Shown in pieces: positions 6,214-14,620 of a stretch of DNA of 64,000 bases. This DNA is from Clostridiales bacterium NK3B98 (lineage in GTDB: Bacteria; Bacillota; Clostridia; Oscillospirales; Oscillospiraceae). Location: contig ATWA01000004.1 in the NCBI GenBank assembly GCA_000421005.1, positions 42,403 through 106,402 of the forward strand. Reading direction: 5' to 3'. A program made the translations under genes and the position numbers. Position 1 is the first letter of the stretch. Each line of letters starts with the position of its first letter. The notes beneath the pieces are model-generated. The model was not told where the DNA came from and made no database searches. It saw only the letters and a program-made list of their open reading frames with translations.

Positions 6214-7788
6214 TCAATCTTCTTCGTGGGTTTTGTAATAGCTGTATGCCTCTTTCGTGTTGGAAATCAGCTTTCCGTCGCCGTCGTAAACCTTCCGGTA
6301 GGTCTGCACCTCGGCATATTTGCCGGTGTAGCCGATGCTCACGCCGCTGTTGGTTGAGTCGGTACCGCTATGGTAGGTGCGTCCCGTACCGCTGCCTTTC
6401 AGCACCTCGCTGACCACCTCTACCGAGAAATCCTCCTGTTTGGAGCCATAGATGGTGAAGGAAACCTTTCCGTAGGAGGAACGGGAGGTAATCTTAATGG
6501 GGAACTTGGTGTTGTTGGTGAACTTTAAGTCCGGTCCACCCCAGGAAACGGTGGCATCAATGCCCAAGCCGATATAGCTGGAGGGGAAGGTGTGGTTGCT
6601 CCGCTGGTCAATCTGCAGGTTGGACATCACCGCCGCCATATACAGGGTGGAGGAGCTTTGGCAGATGCCGCCGCCTACCTCCATCACCAGCTCGCCGTTG
6701 AGATAGGCACCTGCCTCGGAAAAGCCCCGCTCGGTGGTGCGCTGACCCACCGTCTGGTTATAGGAGAACTGCTCCCCCGGCATGAGGACGACGCCGTTGC
6801 ACTTGCTGGCTGCCAGACGGACATTTTCATGCCGCCCGGAGGAGCCGCTGATGCTGGTGGCAAAGCTGCCCAGCTCGTCGGCAAACAGGTGCTCTTCCAA
6901 AAACGCGGTGGTAACCTCCGGCTGGGTGTACTCCAGTGCGATGGTGATGTCGCTGTCCTTTTCCGCCTGTTCAAACTGTTCCCGGGCAGCATCCAGATCA
7001 AAGCTGACCCCCACCTCCGCGGGAACAATGGCATAATCATGCTCCGGGTCTACCGTGGCATCCGCCACGTCGTGGTGAACCTGATCGTAGATGCTCTGCA
7101 AGTCCAGCTCTTCCACGCCGTACTCAACGGTAGGGCAGTCAATAGTGTAGTTTACTGCCGACGGGTCAGCCTGAAATGCCTCCACGATCGTCTGGGGCAG
7201 CTTGTCCATATCTGCCTTCACACCGTCGCCGCCCTTGTGGATGGAGATGGAGTCCTCCCCGATTTCGTATGAATGCTCCTCTGTGGTATTCACCTCGCCA
7301 ATGCCGGTAGCGGCAATGGCGGCGGTCAGTGCATCCCCCTGAGTGATGGCAGGGGCGACCTCAGACCGAAAGGACTGACCGTGAGCCCGAACCCAGTCCA
7401 CACCCCGGGTGAAAAAGCTGCCGTGTCCCCGGAGCATGGCGTTTTGAATCTCTTCCGAGGGATCCAGGGTGAGAATCCCACCTGCATCGTCCCAAAGGGA
7501 GACGGTATAGGTCTCATCCGCCAGCGCAACCTGTGCGGATGCGCCAGCGTAGGTGTCCTGAAACGCCTTCTGCACAGCTGCGTTGGCCTCTGTCTCGGTC
7601 ATACCGGAGATGTCCACCCCGTTGACATAGGTATTCATCAGCAGCACACCGTCCTCAGGCTGGGCGCAGGTATAGAGGTAACCTCCAAACACCAGCGCCG
7701 CCATGACTGCGGTAATAACGCCCAGCACAACGGTGACGCGAAGCCGGGTTCTGCCACCATTTGGGGTATTATTTGCTTCTTTTGCCAT
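6214..7788 (-). CDS. VanW-family membrane-anchored envelope protein
   Basis: This 524-residue protein has a short cytoplasmic basic start, one membrane helix at about 17-40, and an extracellular part with a peptidoglycan-binding-4-like region (about 45-290). The VanW domain lies at about 308-440 ('NGVVLMPGEQFSYNQTVG', 'VGGGICQSSSTLY', 'NHTFPSSYIGLGID'). VanW proteins are named after a vancomycin cluster, but the domain is common in non-resistant Firmicutes and its role is unclear. No van genes are nearby. A strong promoter lies 61 bases upstream. Confidence 0.9.
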   Translation of the reverse strand: MAKEANNTPNGGRTRLRVTVVLGVITAVMAALVFGGYLYTCAQPEDGVLLMNTYVNGVDISGMTETEANAAVQKAFQDTYAGASAQVALADETYTVSLWDDAGGILTLDPSEEIQNAMLRGHGSFFTRGVDWVRAHGQSFRSEVAPAITQGDALTAAIAATGIGEVNTTEEHSYEIGEDSISIHKGGDGVKADMDKLPQTIVEAFQADPSAVNYTIDCPTVEYGVEELDLQSIYDQVHHDVADATVDPEHDYAIVPAEVGVSFDLDAAREQFEQAEKDSDITIALEYTQPEVTTAFLEEHLFADELGSFATSISGSSGRHENVRLAASKCNGVVLMPGEQFSYNQTVGQRTTERGFSEAGAYLNGELVMEVGGGICQSSSTLYMAAVMSNLQIDQRSNHTFPSSYIGLGIDATVSWGGPDLKFTNNTKFPIKITSRSSYGKVSFTIYGSKQEDFSVEVVSEVLKGSGTGRTYHSGTDSTNSGVSIGYTGKYAEVQTYRKVYDGDGKLISNTKEAYSYYKTHEED

Positions 7789-7848
7789 AGTATCCTTCCT
7801 TATTCAGATAGCGGGCGAATGCCCGTTTGCTTGTTGGATTGGTTTTTC

Positions 7849-7877
7849 AGTATATCGAATTTTAACCCCAAATGCAA
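7849..7877 (-). promoter_or_regulatory. Sigma-A promoter of the VanW gene
   Basis: On the minus strand TTGCAT (7877-7872), a 17-base spacer and TATACT (7854-7849) precede the VanW gene. The short leader contains a small CGGGC/GCCCG hairpin near 7812-7825. Confidence 0.75.
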
Positions 7878-8019
7878 GGGAAGATGTATGAAATATCTAT
7901 TACGTTTGGGGGTGTTTTCCCGTCATATTCATAGAGACGGACAGCCGGGTCATTGTCCTTTGCAGCAGGGCCTAAAAAACGGATCATTTTATGGATTTCT
8001 TAAAAACAAATACTCGGAA

Positions 8020-8048
8020 TTGACTTTCTGCCGGAAGGGTGATACCAT
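8020..8048 (+). promoter_or_regulatory. Sigma-A promoter of the dlt-like operon
   Basis: TTGACT (8020-8025), a 17-base spacer and TACCAT (8043-8048) lie 38 bases before the adenylating-enzyme gene. I see no operator-like palindrome. Confidence 0.7.
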
Positions 8049-8086
8049 TACTCTGAACGTGATAAAAAAGGAGCGGATACCACTAC

Positions 8087-9607
8087 ATGAAACGATCCGT
8101 GATTGAATATCTCCGCCGCGCCGCTGCCCGTCTGCCGGGCAAGACCGCCGTGGTGGATGAGACCAGCTCCATGACCTATCAGGAGCTGGACAGCGCCAGC
8201 AGCGCTGTGGGTTCTGAGCTTGTCAGCCGCACGCCGGCCAGAATGCCCATTCCGGTGCTGATGGAGAAGTCCTGCAAGACCCTTTCCGCCTTTTTGGGCA
8301 TTGCCAAGGCGGGCTGCTTTTATGTGCTGATGAGCCCTGAGCTGCCCCGCTCCCGTCTGGAACAGGTGCAGTCGGTGCTCAACGCCCAGTGGGTCATCAC
8401 TGACCAGGCGCACCTTTCTCTGGCCCAGGAGCTGTTTGCCCCGGAGCAGGTGCTGATGATTGATGCCCTGCTGTCCGCCCCTGTTGATGAGCAGGCGCTT
8501 TCTGCCCGGGAGGCGGGACATCTGGATTTGGACCCCCTCTATGCCAACTTCACCTCCGGTTCCACCGGCGTACCCAAAGGGGTCGTGGTAGGTCACCGCA
8601 GTGTGCTGGACTTTATTGATGTCTTTACCCGAACCTTTGACTTCGGCGAGGACGACGTGTTTGCCAATCAGGCACCCTTTGACTTTGACGTGTCGGTGAA
8701 GGACATCTATTCCTCCCTTGCGGTAGGCGGCACGCTGGTGATCGTCCCCCGGCGGCTGTTCTCCCTGCCCACGGAATTGCTGGACTTCCTGTGCAGCCAC
8801 AACGTGACGGTCATGGTGTGGGCAGTCTCCGCCCTGTGCCTGATTACCACCTTCCACGCTCTGGACTACAAGACCCCGGAGACGGTGCGTCAGGTGCTGT
8901 TCAGCGGCGAGGTAATGCCTATGAAGCATCTGCGGGAGTGGATGAGCCATCTGCCCCAGACCCGCTTCGTCAACTTGTACGGCCCCACCGAGATCACCTG
9001 CAACTGCACCTATCATATTATTGACCGGGAGCGGGACTACGGCGATGTGATTCCCATGGGCGGCGCTTTTGAGAACGAGGAAGTGCTGCTGCTGGATGGG
9101 GACAACAAGCTGGTCACGGAGCAGGAGGTCAACGGTGAGGTGTGCGTCCGCGGCTCTGCGCTGGCGCTGGGCTACTACAACGCCTGGCCCCAGACCAACG
9201 AGCATTTTGTCCAGAATCCGCTGAATAACCACTTCATTGAATATATCTACCGCACCGGTGACCTTGCCCACTACAACGAGCGGGGCGAGCTGGTCTTTGC
9301 CGGACGGAAGGATTTCCAGATCAAGCACATGGGGCACCGCATCGAGCTGGAAGAGATCGAGCGGGCCATTATGGCAGTACCCGGCATTGAGCGTGCCTGC
9401 TGCATCTTCGACGAGAAAAAGAGCAAGCTGAAGGGCTTCTATGTAGGTCAGATGGACAAAAAGGAACTGCACCATCTCCTCTCTGAGCAGCTTCCCTTCT
9501 TTATGGTGCCCGGCGTGCTGACTCCGCTGGAGCAGATGCCCCTCACCAAAAACGGCAAGATTGACCGCAAGGCGCTTGCCGCCATGAAGAGAGGAGGACG
9601 GGCATGA
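8087..9607 (+). CDS. DltA-like amino-acid adenylating enzyme
   Basis: This 506-residue stand-alone adenylation domain has all the ATP-handling motifs: P-loop 'TSGSTGVPKG' (156-165), 'NLYGPTEITCNCTYH', 'YRTGDLAHYNERGEL', and the C-terminal catalytic lysine (about 491) in 'LTKNGKIDRKAL'. Asp201 in 'PFDFDVSVKD' should hold the substrate amino group. It would activate an amino acid as its adenylate and load it onto the carrier protein encoded two genes downstream, as DltA does with D-alanine. The 'GPTEITCNCTYH' stretch and pocket region differ from DltA as I remember it, and a PLP-enzyme gene overlaps its end, so the substrate is open. AAAAGGAG precedes the ATG. Confidence 0.9.
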   Translation: MKRSVIEYLRRAAARLPGKTAVVDETSSMTYQELDSASSAVGSELVSRTPARMPIPVLMEKSCKTLSAFLGIAKAGCFYVLMSPELPRSRLEQVQSVLNAQWVITDQAHLSLAQELFAPEQVLMIDALLSAPVDEQALSAREAGHLDLDPLYANFTSGSTGVPKGVVVGHRSVLDFIDVFTRTFDFGEDDVFANQAPFDFDVSVKDIYSSLAVGGTLVIVPRRLFSLPTELLDFLCSHNVTVMVWAVSALCLITTFHALDYKTPETVRQVLFSGEVMPMKHLREWMSHLPQTRFVNLYGPTEITCNCTYHIIDRERDYGDVIPMGGAFENEEVLLLDGDNKLVTEQEVNGEVCVRGSALALGYYNAWPQTNEHFVQNPLNNHFIEYIYRTGDLAHYNERGELVFAGRKDFQIKHMGHRIELEEIERAIMAVPGIERACCIFDEKKSKLKGFYVGQMDKKELHHLLSEQLPFFMVPGVLTPLEQMPLTKNGKIDRKALAAMKRGGRA

Positions 9608-10776
9608 GAGCGGAAAAGCTGATGGAGATTGCCCGGGACTGGGGTACGCCCTCCTATATCTTTGATATGGGCGAGCTGAAGCGCCGGGTTGCCTACCTGA
9701 AAAGCCATCTTCCGGAGCGGGTTCAGCTCTGCTACGCCATCAAGGCCAACGCCTTTCTCACCGGAGAGCTGAACAACATCATGCCCCGGTTTGAGATCTG
9801 CTCTCCCGGCGAGTACCGCATTTGTGAGACACTGGGCATCCCCGGAGAGAAAATGGTGATCTCCGGCGTGTACAAGACTCCCTCCTTTATCCGGGAGCTA
9901 GTGGAGCGCCGGCCTGACATCGGGGTGTATACCGTGGAGTCGGAGGAGCAGCTTCATCTGCTGCAAGCCTGCGCCAGAGAGAGCGGCCGCACCCTTCCCG
10001 TGCTGCTGCGGCTCACCAGCGGCAACCAGTTCGGTCTGGACAAGCCGGTGCTCAAGCAGGCGATTGCAGATAACGACCCTGCGCTGCTGGACATCCGGGG
10101 GATTCAATTCTTCTCCGGCACTCAGAAGGCTTCCGTCAAAAAGCTGAAACGGGAGCTGGACAAGCTGGAAACGCTGATTGACGAGCTGGAGCAGGACTAC
10201 GGCTTTGTGTGCCGGGAGCTGGAGTACGGTCCCGGACTGCCTGCCTTCTACTTTGAGGGGGACAGCTTCGACGAGGACGCCCATATGGCCGGGTTCTCTG
10301 AGATCATTAACAATCTGCACATCAAAAGCGAGCTGACCTTTGAGCTGGGCCGGGGCATTGCCGCCTCCTGCGGCACCTACCTCACCAGCGTGGTGGACAA
10401 AAAGACCAACAAGGGTCTGAATTACGCCATTGTGGACGGCGGTATGCACCATCTGGTCTACTTCGGTCAGAGCATGGCCATGCGCCTGCCCCATATGCAG
10501 GTGCTCCCCCCCAGAGCGGCGGGAGAGGCCGAAGACTGGAACCTGTGCGGTGCTCTTTGCACCGCCAATGATATTCTGGTCAAGCAGTACCCGGTGAGCG
10601 GTTTGCAGGTGGGAGACGTGTTTGCCTTTGAGAACACCGGTGCCTACTGCATGATTGAGGGCATCTCCCTCTTCCTCAGCCGTGACCTGCCCCAGGTGCT
10701 GCTGGTGGATGAGGACGGCACGGTGCGGAAGGTCCGGGAGGCTGTGCCCACCTATCCCCTGAACACCCCTCAGTGA
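9604..10776 (+). CDS. Fold-III PLP enzyme related to diaminopimelate decarboxylase
   Basis: This 390-residue protein has the PLP lysine at 47 in 'CYAIKAN', 'FELGRGIAAS' at 247-256, the decarboxylase cysteine at 319 in 'CGALCTANDIL', and 'FENTGAY'. It is therefore an alanine-racemase-fold decarboxylase or racemase. Where diaminopimelate decarboxylases have 'GxHxHxGSQ', this protein has 'GIQFFSGTQ' (167-175): both histidines, including the one that stacks on PLP, are replaced. A different reaction from lysine synthesis is therefore likely. The start overlaps the adenylating-enzyme stop (ATGA), so the two are translationally coupled. It probably makes or alters the amino acid or amine the operon attaches. 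Confidence 0.85.
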   Translation: MRAEKLMEIARDWGTPSYIFDMGELKRRVAYLKSHLPERVQLCYAIKANAFLTGELNNIMPRFEICSPGEYRICETLGIPGEKMVISGVYKTPSFIRELVERRPDIGVYTVESEEQLHLLQACARESGRTLPVLLRLTSGNQFGLDKPVLKQAIADNDPALLDIRGIQFFSGTQKASVKKLKRELDKLETLIDELEQDYGFVCRELEYGPGLPAFYFEGDSFDEDAHMAGFSEIINNLHIKSELTFELGRGIAASCGTYLTSVVDKKTNKGLNYAIVDGGMHHLVYFGQSMAMRLPHMQVLPPRAAGEAEDWNLCGALCTANDILVKQYPVSGLQVGDVFAFENTGAYCMIEGISLFLSRDLPQVLLVDEDGTVRKVREAVPTYPLNTPQ

Positions 10777-10866
10777 GGCGGAACCTCTGGTAAGAAGTCG
10801 GCATCTGCCGATGGATTATATTTGTATGACAAACGACACACCATAAATCAGAAAGGAAAATTTATT

Positions 10867-11097
10867 ATGGAAGCACTGTACGAAATTCTGGAAGAGCTGC
10901 AGCCTGAGGTGGATTTCCACACCGCCACCAACCTGATCGACGGCCATCTGCTGCCCTCTCTGTCCATCATCTCCCTGATTGCAGAGCTGGAGGACGAGTT
11001 TGACATCACCATCCCCGCTGTGGAGATCGTGCCCGCCAACTTCAACTCTGCCGATGCCATCTGGGCTCTGGTTCAGAGACTGCAAGAGGAGGACTAA
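10867..11097 (+). CDS. DltC-like carrier protein
   Basis: This 76-residue acidic helical protein resembles the D-alanyl carrier protein, which holds an activated amino acid on a phosphopantetheine arm. The attachment serine would be Ser31 in 'GHLLPSLSIISLIAELEDEF'. The usual Asp before that serine is a proline here ('LPSL' instead of 'LDSL'). AAAGGA lies upstream of ATG 10867. An extended frame to 10822 has no ribosome site. The MBOAT gene starts 2 bases after its stop codon. Confidence 0.85.
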   Translation: MEALYEILEELQPEVDFHTATNLIDGHLLPSLSIISLIAELEDEFDITIPAVEIVPANFNSADAIWALVQRLQEED

Positions 11098-11099
11098 GG

Positions 11100-12686
11100 A
11101 TGTCATACAGCCAACCGCTGTATTTTGCAGTTTTTCTCCCGCTGGTAGCTTTATGCTACCAGCTTTTGCCCCAGAGACACCGTTGGAAGGTGCTGCTGGC
11201 GGCCAGCTATATCTTTTTTTATGCCACCAGCCGTCAGCTGATTCTCTATCTGCTGTTCTCCACGGTATCGGTGCATCACCTGGGTCTGTGGCTGGGGACG
11301 ATTCATACAGAGCGCAGCGCTGCCGTCAAGGCGGCTGACCGTGCTGAGCGCAAGACCATTAAGGCGGAGTATCAAAAGCAGCTTCGCAGAGTGGTTGTGC
11401 TGGGTATTCTGCTCCATCTGGGGATTTTGCTGGTAGTCAAATACTCCATGTTCTTTGCGGAAAACCTGAATGCTCTGTTTCACATCACCCATCTGCCCTT
11501 CACCCTGCCGGAGCACAGATTTGCGCTGCCGCTGGGTATTTCCTTCTACACCATGCAGGCAGTTTCCTACCTGGTGGACGTGTACCGGGGCACCGTTCAG
11601 CCGGACCGGAATCTTCCCCGTCTGGCGCTGTGGATGGCATTCTTTCCCCAGATTATGGAAGGCCCCATCTGCCGTTACAGCGACACCGCTGACCAGCTCT
11701 GGGCATGCCAGAGCATCAATTACCACAACCTCACCTTTGGCTGCCAGCGTTTTGCCTGGGGCATGATGAAAAAGATTGTGGTCGCTGACCAGCTCAACTG
11801 GCCGGTGAAGGAAATCTTCAAAAACTACGGCGACTACAACGGCGCTGTCATCTTCTTTGGCATGATCGCTTACACCGTACAGCTCTACATGGACTTCTCC
11901 GGCTCGCTGGATATGGTCATCGGCGCTGGCGAGATTTTTGGCGTGAAGCTGCCGGAAAACTTCCGTCAGCCCTTCTTCTCCAAGACGGTGTCCGAGTTCT
12001 GGACACGGTGGCACATTACACTGGGTACCTGGTTTAAGGATTACATCTTCTATCCCGTCTCTCTGTCCGGCGGCATGAAGACCCTCACCTCCAACGCCCG
12101 GAAAAAGCTGGGCAACCACTACGGCCCCATGCTGGCCAGCGGCGTAGCTTTGCTGGCGGTGTGGTCTGCCAACGGTCTGTGGCATGGCAGCGCATGGAAC
12201 TATATTTGCTTCGGCCTGTACCACTTTGTGCTGATCTTTTCCGGCACTCTGTTCGAGCCCACCTTTAAGGCAATTTGTGACAAGCTGCATATCAACCGTC
12301 AGAGCAAGCCCTGGCACGCCTGGCAGATTGTCCGCACGGTGGCGCTGGTAAACATCGGTGAGCTGATTTTCCGTGCCCATGGCATGGCTGCCGCACTGAG
12401 AATGCTGAAAAAGATGTTCACCGACTTTGACCCCGGTGTCTTTGCCCGTGGAGAGTATCTGGTGGAGGTCAGCGGCAAGAGTCTGATCGTCTGCCTGGTC
12501 ACGGTGCTGATCGTGCTGGGACACAGCATCCTCCGGGAGCGGGGGCTTTCCCTGCGGGAGATCGTGGCGGCAAAGCCGCTGCCGGTGCGGTGGCTTTGCT
12601 ACTATCTGCTGATTCTGTTTATCGTGATGTTCGGCGCATACGCAGGCGAGTATGCACCCATTGATCCCATTTATGCCGGCTTCTGA
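11100..12686 (+). CDS. MBOAT-family acyltransferase (DltB-like)
   Basis: This 528-residue polytopic membrane protein has the MBOAT signature. The catalytic histidine is 362 in 'ANGLWHGSAWNY', the second conserved histidine is 305 in 'EFWTRWHITLGTWF', and 'FPQIMEGPICRYSD' lies at 182-195. DltB passes D-alanine from the carrier protein through the membrane; AlgI and PatA relatives O-acetylate polymers. Its position directly after a carrier-protein gene and before SGNH proteins favours the DltB-type role. Several N-terminal hydrophobic segments and a charged loop at about 70-97 are visible. Confidence 0.92.
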   Translation: MSYSQPLYFAVFLPLVALCYQLLPQRHRWKVLLAASYIFFYATSRQLILYLLFSTVSVHHLGLWLGTIHTERSAAVKAADRAERKTIKAEYQKQLRRVVVLGILLHLGILLVVKYSMFFAENLNALFHITHLPFTLPEHRFALPLGISFYTMQAVSYLVDVYRGTVQPDRNLPRLALWMAFFPQIMEGPICRYSDTADQLWACQSINYHNLTFGCQRFAWGMMKKIVVADQLNWPVKEIFKNYGDYNGAVIFFGMIAYTVQLYMDFSGSLDMVIGAGEIFGVKLPENFRQPFFSKTVSEFWTRWHITLGTWFKDYIFYPVSLSGGMKTLTSNARKKLGNHYGPMLASGVALLAVWSANGLWHGSAWNYICFGLYHFVLIFSGTLFEPTFKAICDKLHINRQSKPWHAWQIVRTVALVNIGELIFRAHGMAAALRMLKKMFTDFDPGVFARGEYLVEVSGKSLIVCLVTVLIVLGHSILRERGLSLREIVAAKPLPVRWLCYYLLILFIVMFGAYAGEYAPIDPIYAGF

Positions 12687-12696
12687 GGACGTCACC

Positions 12697-13641
12697 ATGA
12701 AAAAAGCGAATTTATCCTCTCTGATTCGGGTGGCGGCATTTTTGCTGGTGCTTGCCCTGCTGCTGTCAGGGCTGAGCTGGCTCTACCGCCCCCGGGACAA
12801 CACCAAGGAAGGCGGCATGGACTATATCATGGCCCACGGCTATCTGGGACAGAGCGCCGATGGGATCGACGCCTTCTTTGTGGGCAGCAGCGAGTTCTAC
12901 TCCGGCATTTCTCCCATGCTGATCTGGGAGGAGTCTGGCATCACCTCCTATGACTATGCCATCGGCGCCCAGCGTGCCTACAGTGCCGACGCCATGGTGG
13001 AGAAGCTGCTGCGCACCCATCACCCCCGGCTGGTGGTGCTGGACGGCTATGTGGCACTGAAGCGGGGCGATCCAGATGAGGCAGTGTTTTCTATGGCGTC
13101 CCGGCTCTTTTCTATACTGGAAAACCACGAAAACTGGAAGCGATTTGACTGGGAGATGCTGGCTGCCCCTGTGGAGTATACCCACCGGGAGATCAACCGG
13201 GGCTTCCGCCCGGACAATCGGAACACTTCCATCACCTATGCCGGTTTTATGCGTGAGGACGATAGCCGGGCACGCTTCCCGCTGATGAACCGGCTTTATC
13301 TGGAGCATATCCGTGCCGTGTGCCAGCGGGAGGATATCCCATTGCTGTTCATCGCCCTGCCCAGCCCGGAGAACTGGGACTATGCCCACCACAACGCCCT
13401 GCAGGATTATGCGGACAAGGCGGGCATTGAGCTGCTGGATCTGAATCTGATGGTGGATGAGCTGGACATCGATCCGGAAACCGACTTCCGGGACGAGGGC
13501 GATCACCTGAACAGTGACGGAGCGGAGAAGGTTTCCCATTATCTTGCCCATTACCTGGCTCAGCAATATGGTTTGCAGGATCACCGAGGCGACCCTGCCT
13601 ACGATGACTGGGCAGAGGACTGGGCGCAGTATCCGGAATAA
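12697..13641 (+). CDS. SGNH-hydrolase-like (DltD-type) membrane protein, copy 1
   Basis: This 314-residue protein has an N-terminal membrane anchor (about 10-30), then an extracellular SGNH-type domain. The nucleophile block is 'FFVGSSEFYSG' (Gly-Ser-Ser 63-65) and the C-terminal block is 'FRDEGDHLNSDG' with the expected catalytic Asp and His around 266-270. DltD-like proteins complete the transfer of the amino acid to the envelope polymer outside the membrane. The ATG at 12697 follows the MBOAT stop closely with a weak GAGG site, which suggests coupled translation. It is the first of four tandem paralogues. Confidence 0.88.
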   Translation: MKKANLSSLIRVAAFLLVLALLLSGLSWLYRPRDNTKEGGMDYIMAHGYLGQSADGIDAFFVGSSEFYSGISPMLIWEESGITSYDYAIGAQRAYSADAMVEKLLRTHHPRLVVLDGYVALKRGDPDEAVFSMASRLFSILENHENWKRFDWEMLAAPVEYTHREINRGFRPDNRNTSITYAGFMREDDSRARFPLMNRLYLEHIRAVCQREDIPLLFIALPSPENWDYAHHNALQDYADKAGIELLDLNLMVDELDIDPETDFRDEGDHLNSDGAEKVSHYLAHYLAQQYGLQDHRGDPAYDDWAEDWAQYPE

Positions 13642-13658
13642 GGAGCGTTACGACACAT

Positions 13659-14603
13659 ATGTGGAATCATACTGGGAAACAGGCGGTACGGATTGTCTGT
13701 TTTTTGTTAGGACTTGCCATGGTGATGCAAGGCATGGAGCTGCTCTACCGCCCGAAAGACAATACCAAAGAGGGCGGCATGGACTATGTGAACGCCTGCG
13801 GATATATGGGCGAGCCTTCGGACAGTCTGGACGTGATGTTCATGGGCAGCAGTCTGTTTTTCAGCGGCGTGATGCCGCTGCAGCTCTGGGGTACCAGCGG
13901 CATCACTTCCTATGACGTTGCCACCGGCAGCCAGTGGGCGGATCAAACCGACCGATATGTGCGAAATATGCTGAAAACCCATCACCCCAAGCTGGTGGTG
14001 CTGGACGCCTATGCCCTGACCGAAGAGATCAATCTGGACGAGAGCATCTACTATGAGTGGGTGCGCTTCTTCCCGCTGCTCTACGATCACGAGAACTGGA
14101 AACGTCTTGCCCCGCAACAACTGCTGGCGCCTGTCCACTACACCCATACGGAGGAGTTGAAGGGTTTTCTCCCGAGAACAAGGACAAAGGCAGTGAATCT
14201 GGAGGGCTATATGGCCCCCACAGAGGAAACCTGGCACTTGCCTCTGCTCAATCGGTTCTATATCGACCGAATCTGCAGGATGTGCCACAGCGCAGGGGCA
14301 GAGGTGCTGATCCTTGCCATACCCAGTCCGGACAACTGGGATTACCCCCTCCATAACGCCATGGAGGAATATACCCGAAAGAAAGGCATCGACTTTCTGG
14401 ACATGGCCTTGCTGGTGGACGAGTTGCAGCTGGACGGCAGCACCGACTTCCGGGATGGCGGCAACCATGTCAACACCAAAGGCGCAATCAAGCTTTCTGT
14501 CTACCTGGCACATTATCTGCAAGAGCATTATCAACTGGACGACCACAGAGATGACCCGGCCTATGCCCAATGGGCGGAGGACTGGGCAAACAATCCACAG
14601 TGA
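13659..14603 (+). CDS. SGNH-hydrolase-like (DltD-type) membrane protein, copy 2
   Basis: This 314-residue paralogue has the same plan as copy 1: anchor 'VRIVCFLLGLAMVMQGM', 'YRPKDNTKEGGMDY' shared with copy 1, and the nucleophile block 'MFMGSSLFFSG' with Ser at the same position (63-65). The C-terminal block reads 'FRDGGNHVNTKG', so the Asp next to the histidine in the other copies is Asn here, and its activity may be altered. It follows copy 1 by 17 bases. Confidence 0.87.
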   Translation: MWNHTGKQAVRIVCFLLGLAMVMQGMELLYRPKDNTKEGGMDYVNACGYMGEPSDSLDVMFMGSSLFFSGVMPLQLWGTSGITSYDVATGSQWADQTDRYVRNMLKTHHPKLVVLDAYALTEEINLDESIYYEWVRFFPLLYDHENWKRLAPQQLLAPVHYTHTEELKGFLPRTRTKAVNLEGYMAPTEETWHLPLLNRFYIDRICRMCHSAGAEVLILAIPSPDNWDYPLHNAMEEYTRKKGIDFLDMALLVDELQLDGSTDFRDGGNHVNTKGAIKLSVYLAHYLQEHYQLDDHRDDPAYAQWAEDWANNPQ

Positions 14604-14620
14604 GGAGCGTTTGGATGTAA

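Noticed and set aside
6214..7788. VanW gene as evidence of vancomycin resistance
   Set aside because: VanW-domain proteins are common without resistance and there are no vanH, vanA or vanX-type genes nearby.
8048..9475. Long minus-strand open frames opposite the adenylating enzyme and similar frames opposite most large genes
   Set aside because: They are shadows caused by GC-rich codon use, without ribosome sites or family-like sequence.
8087..12686. A standard D-alanylation operon named dltABCD
   Set aside because: The PLP enzyme, altered carrier-protein site, several SGNH copies and differing adenylation motifs mean D-alanine cannot be assumed, so dlt symbols are withheld.
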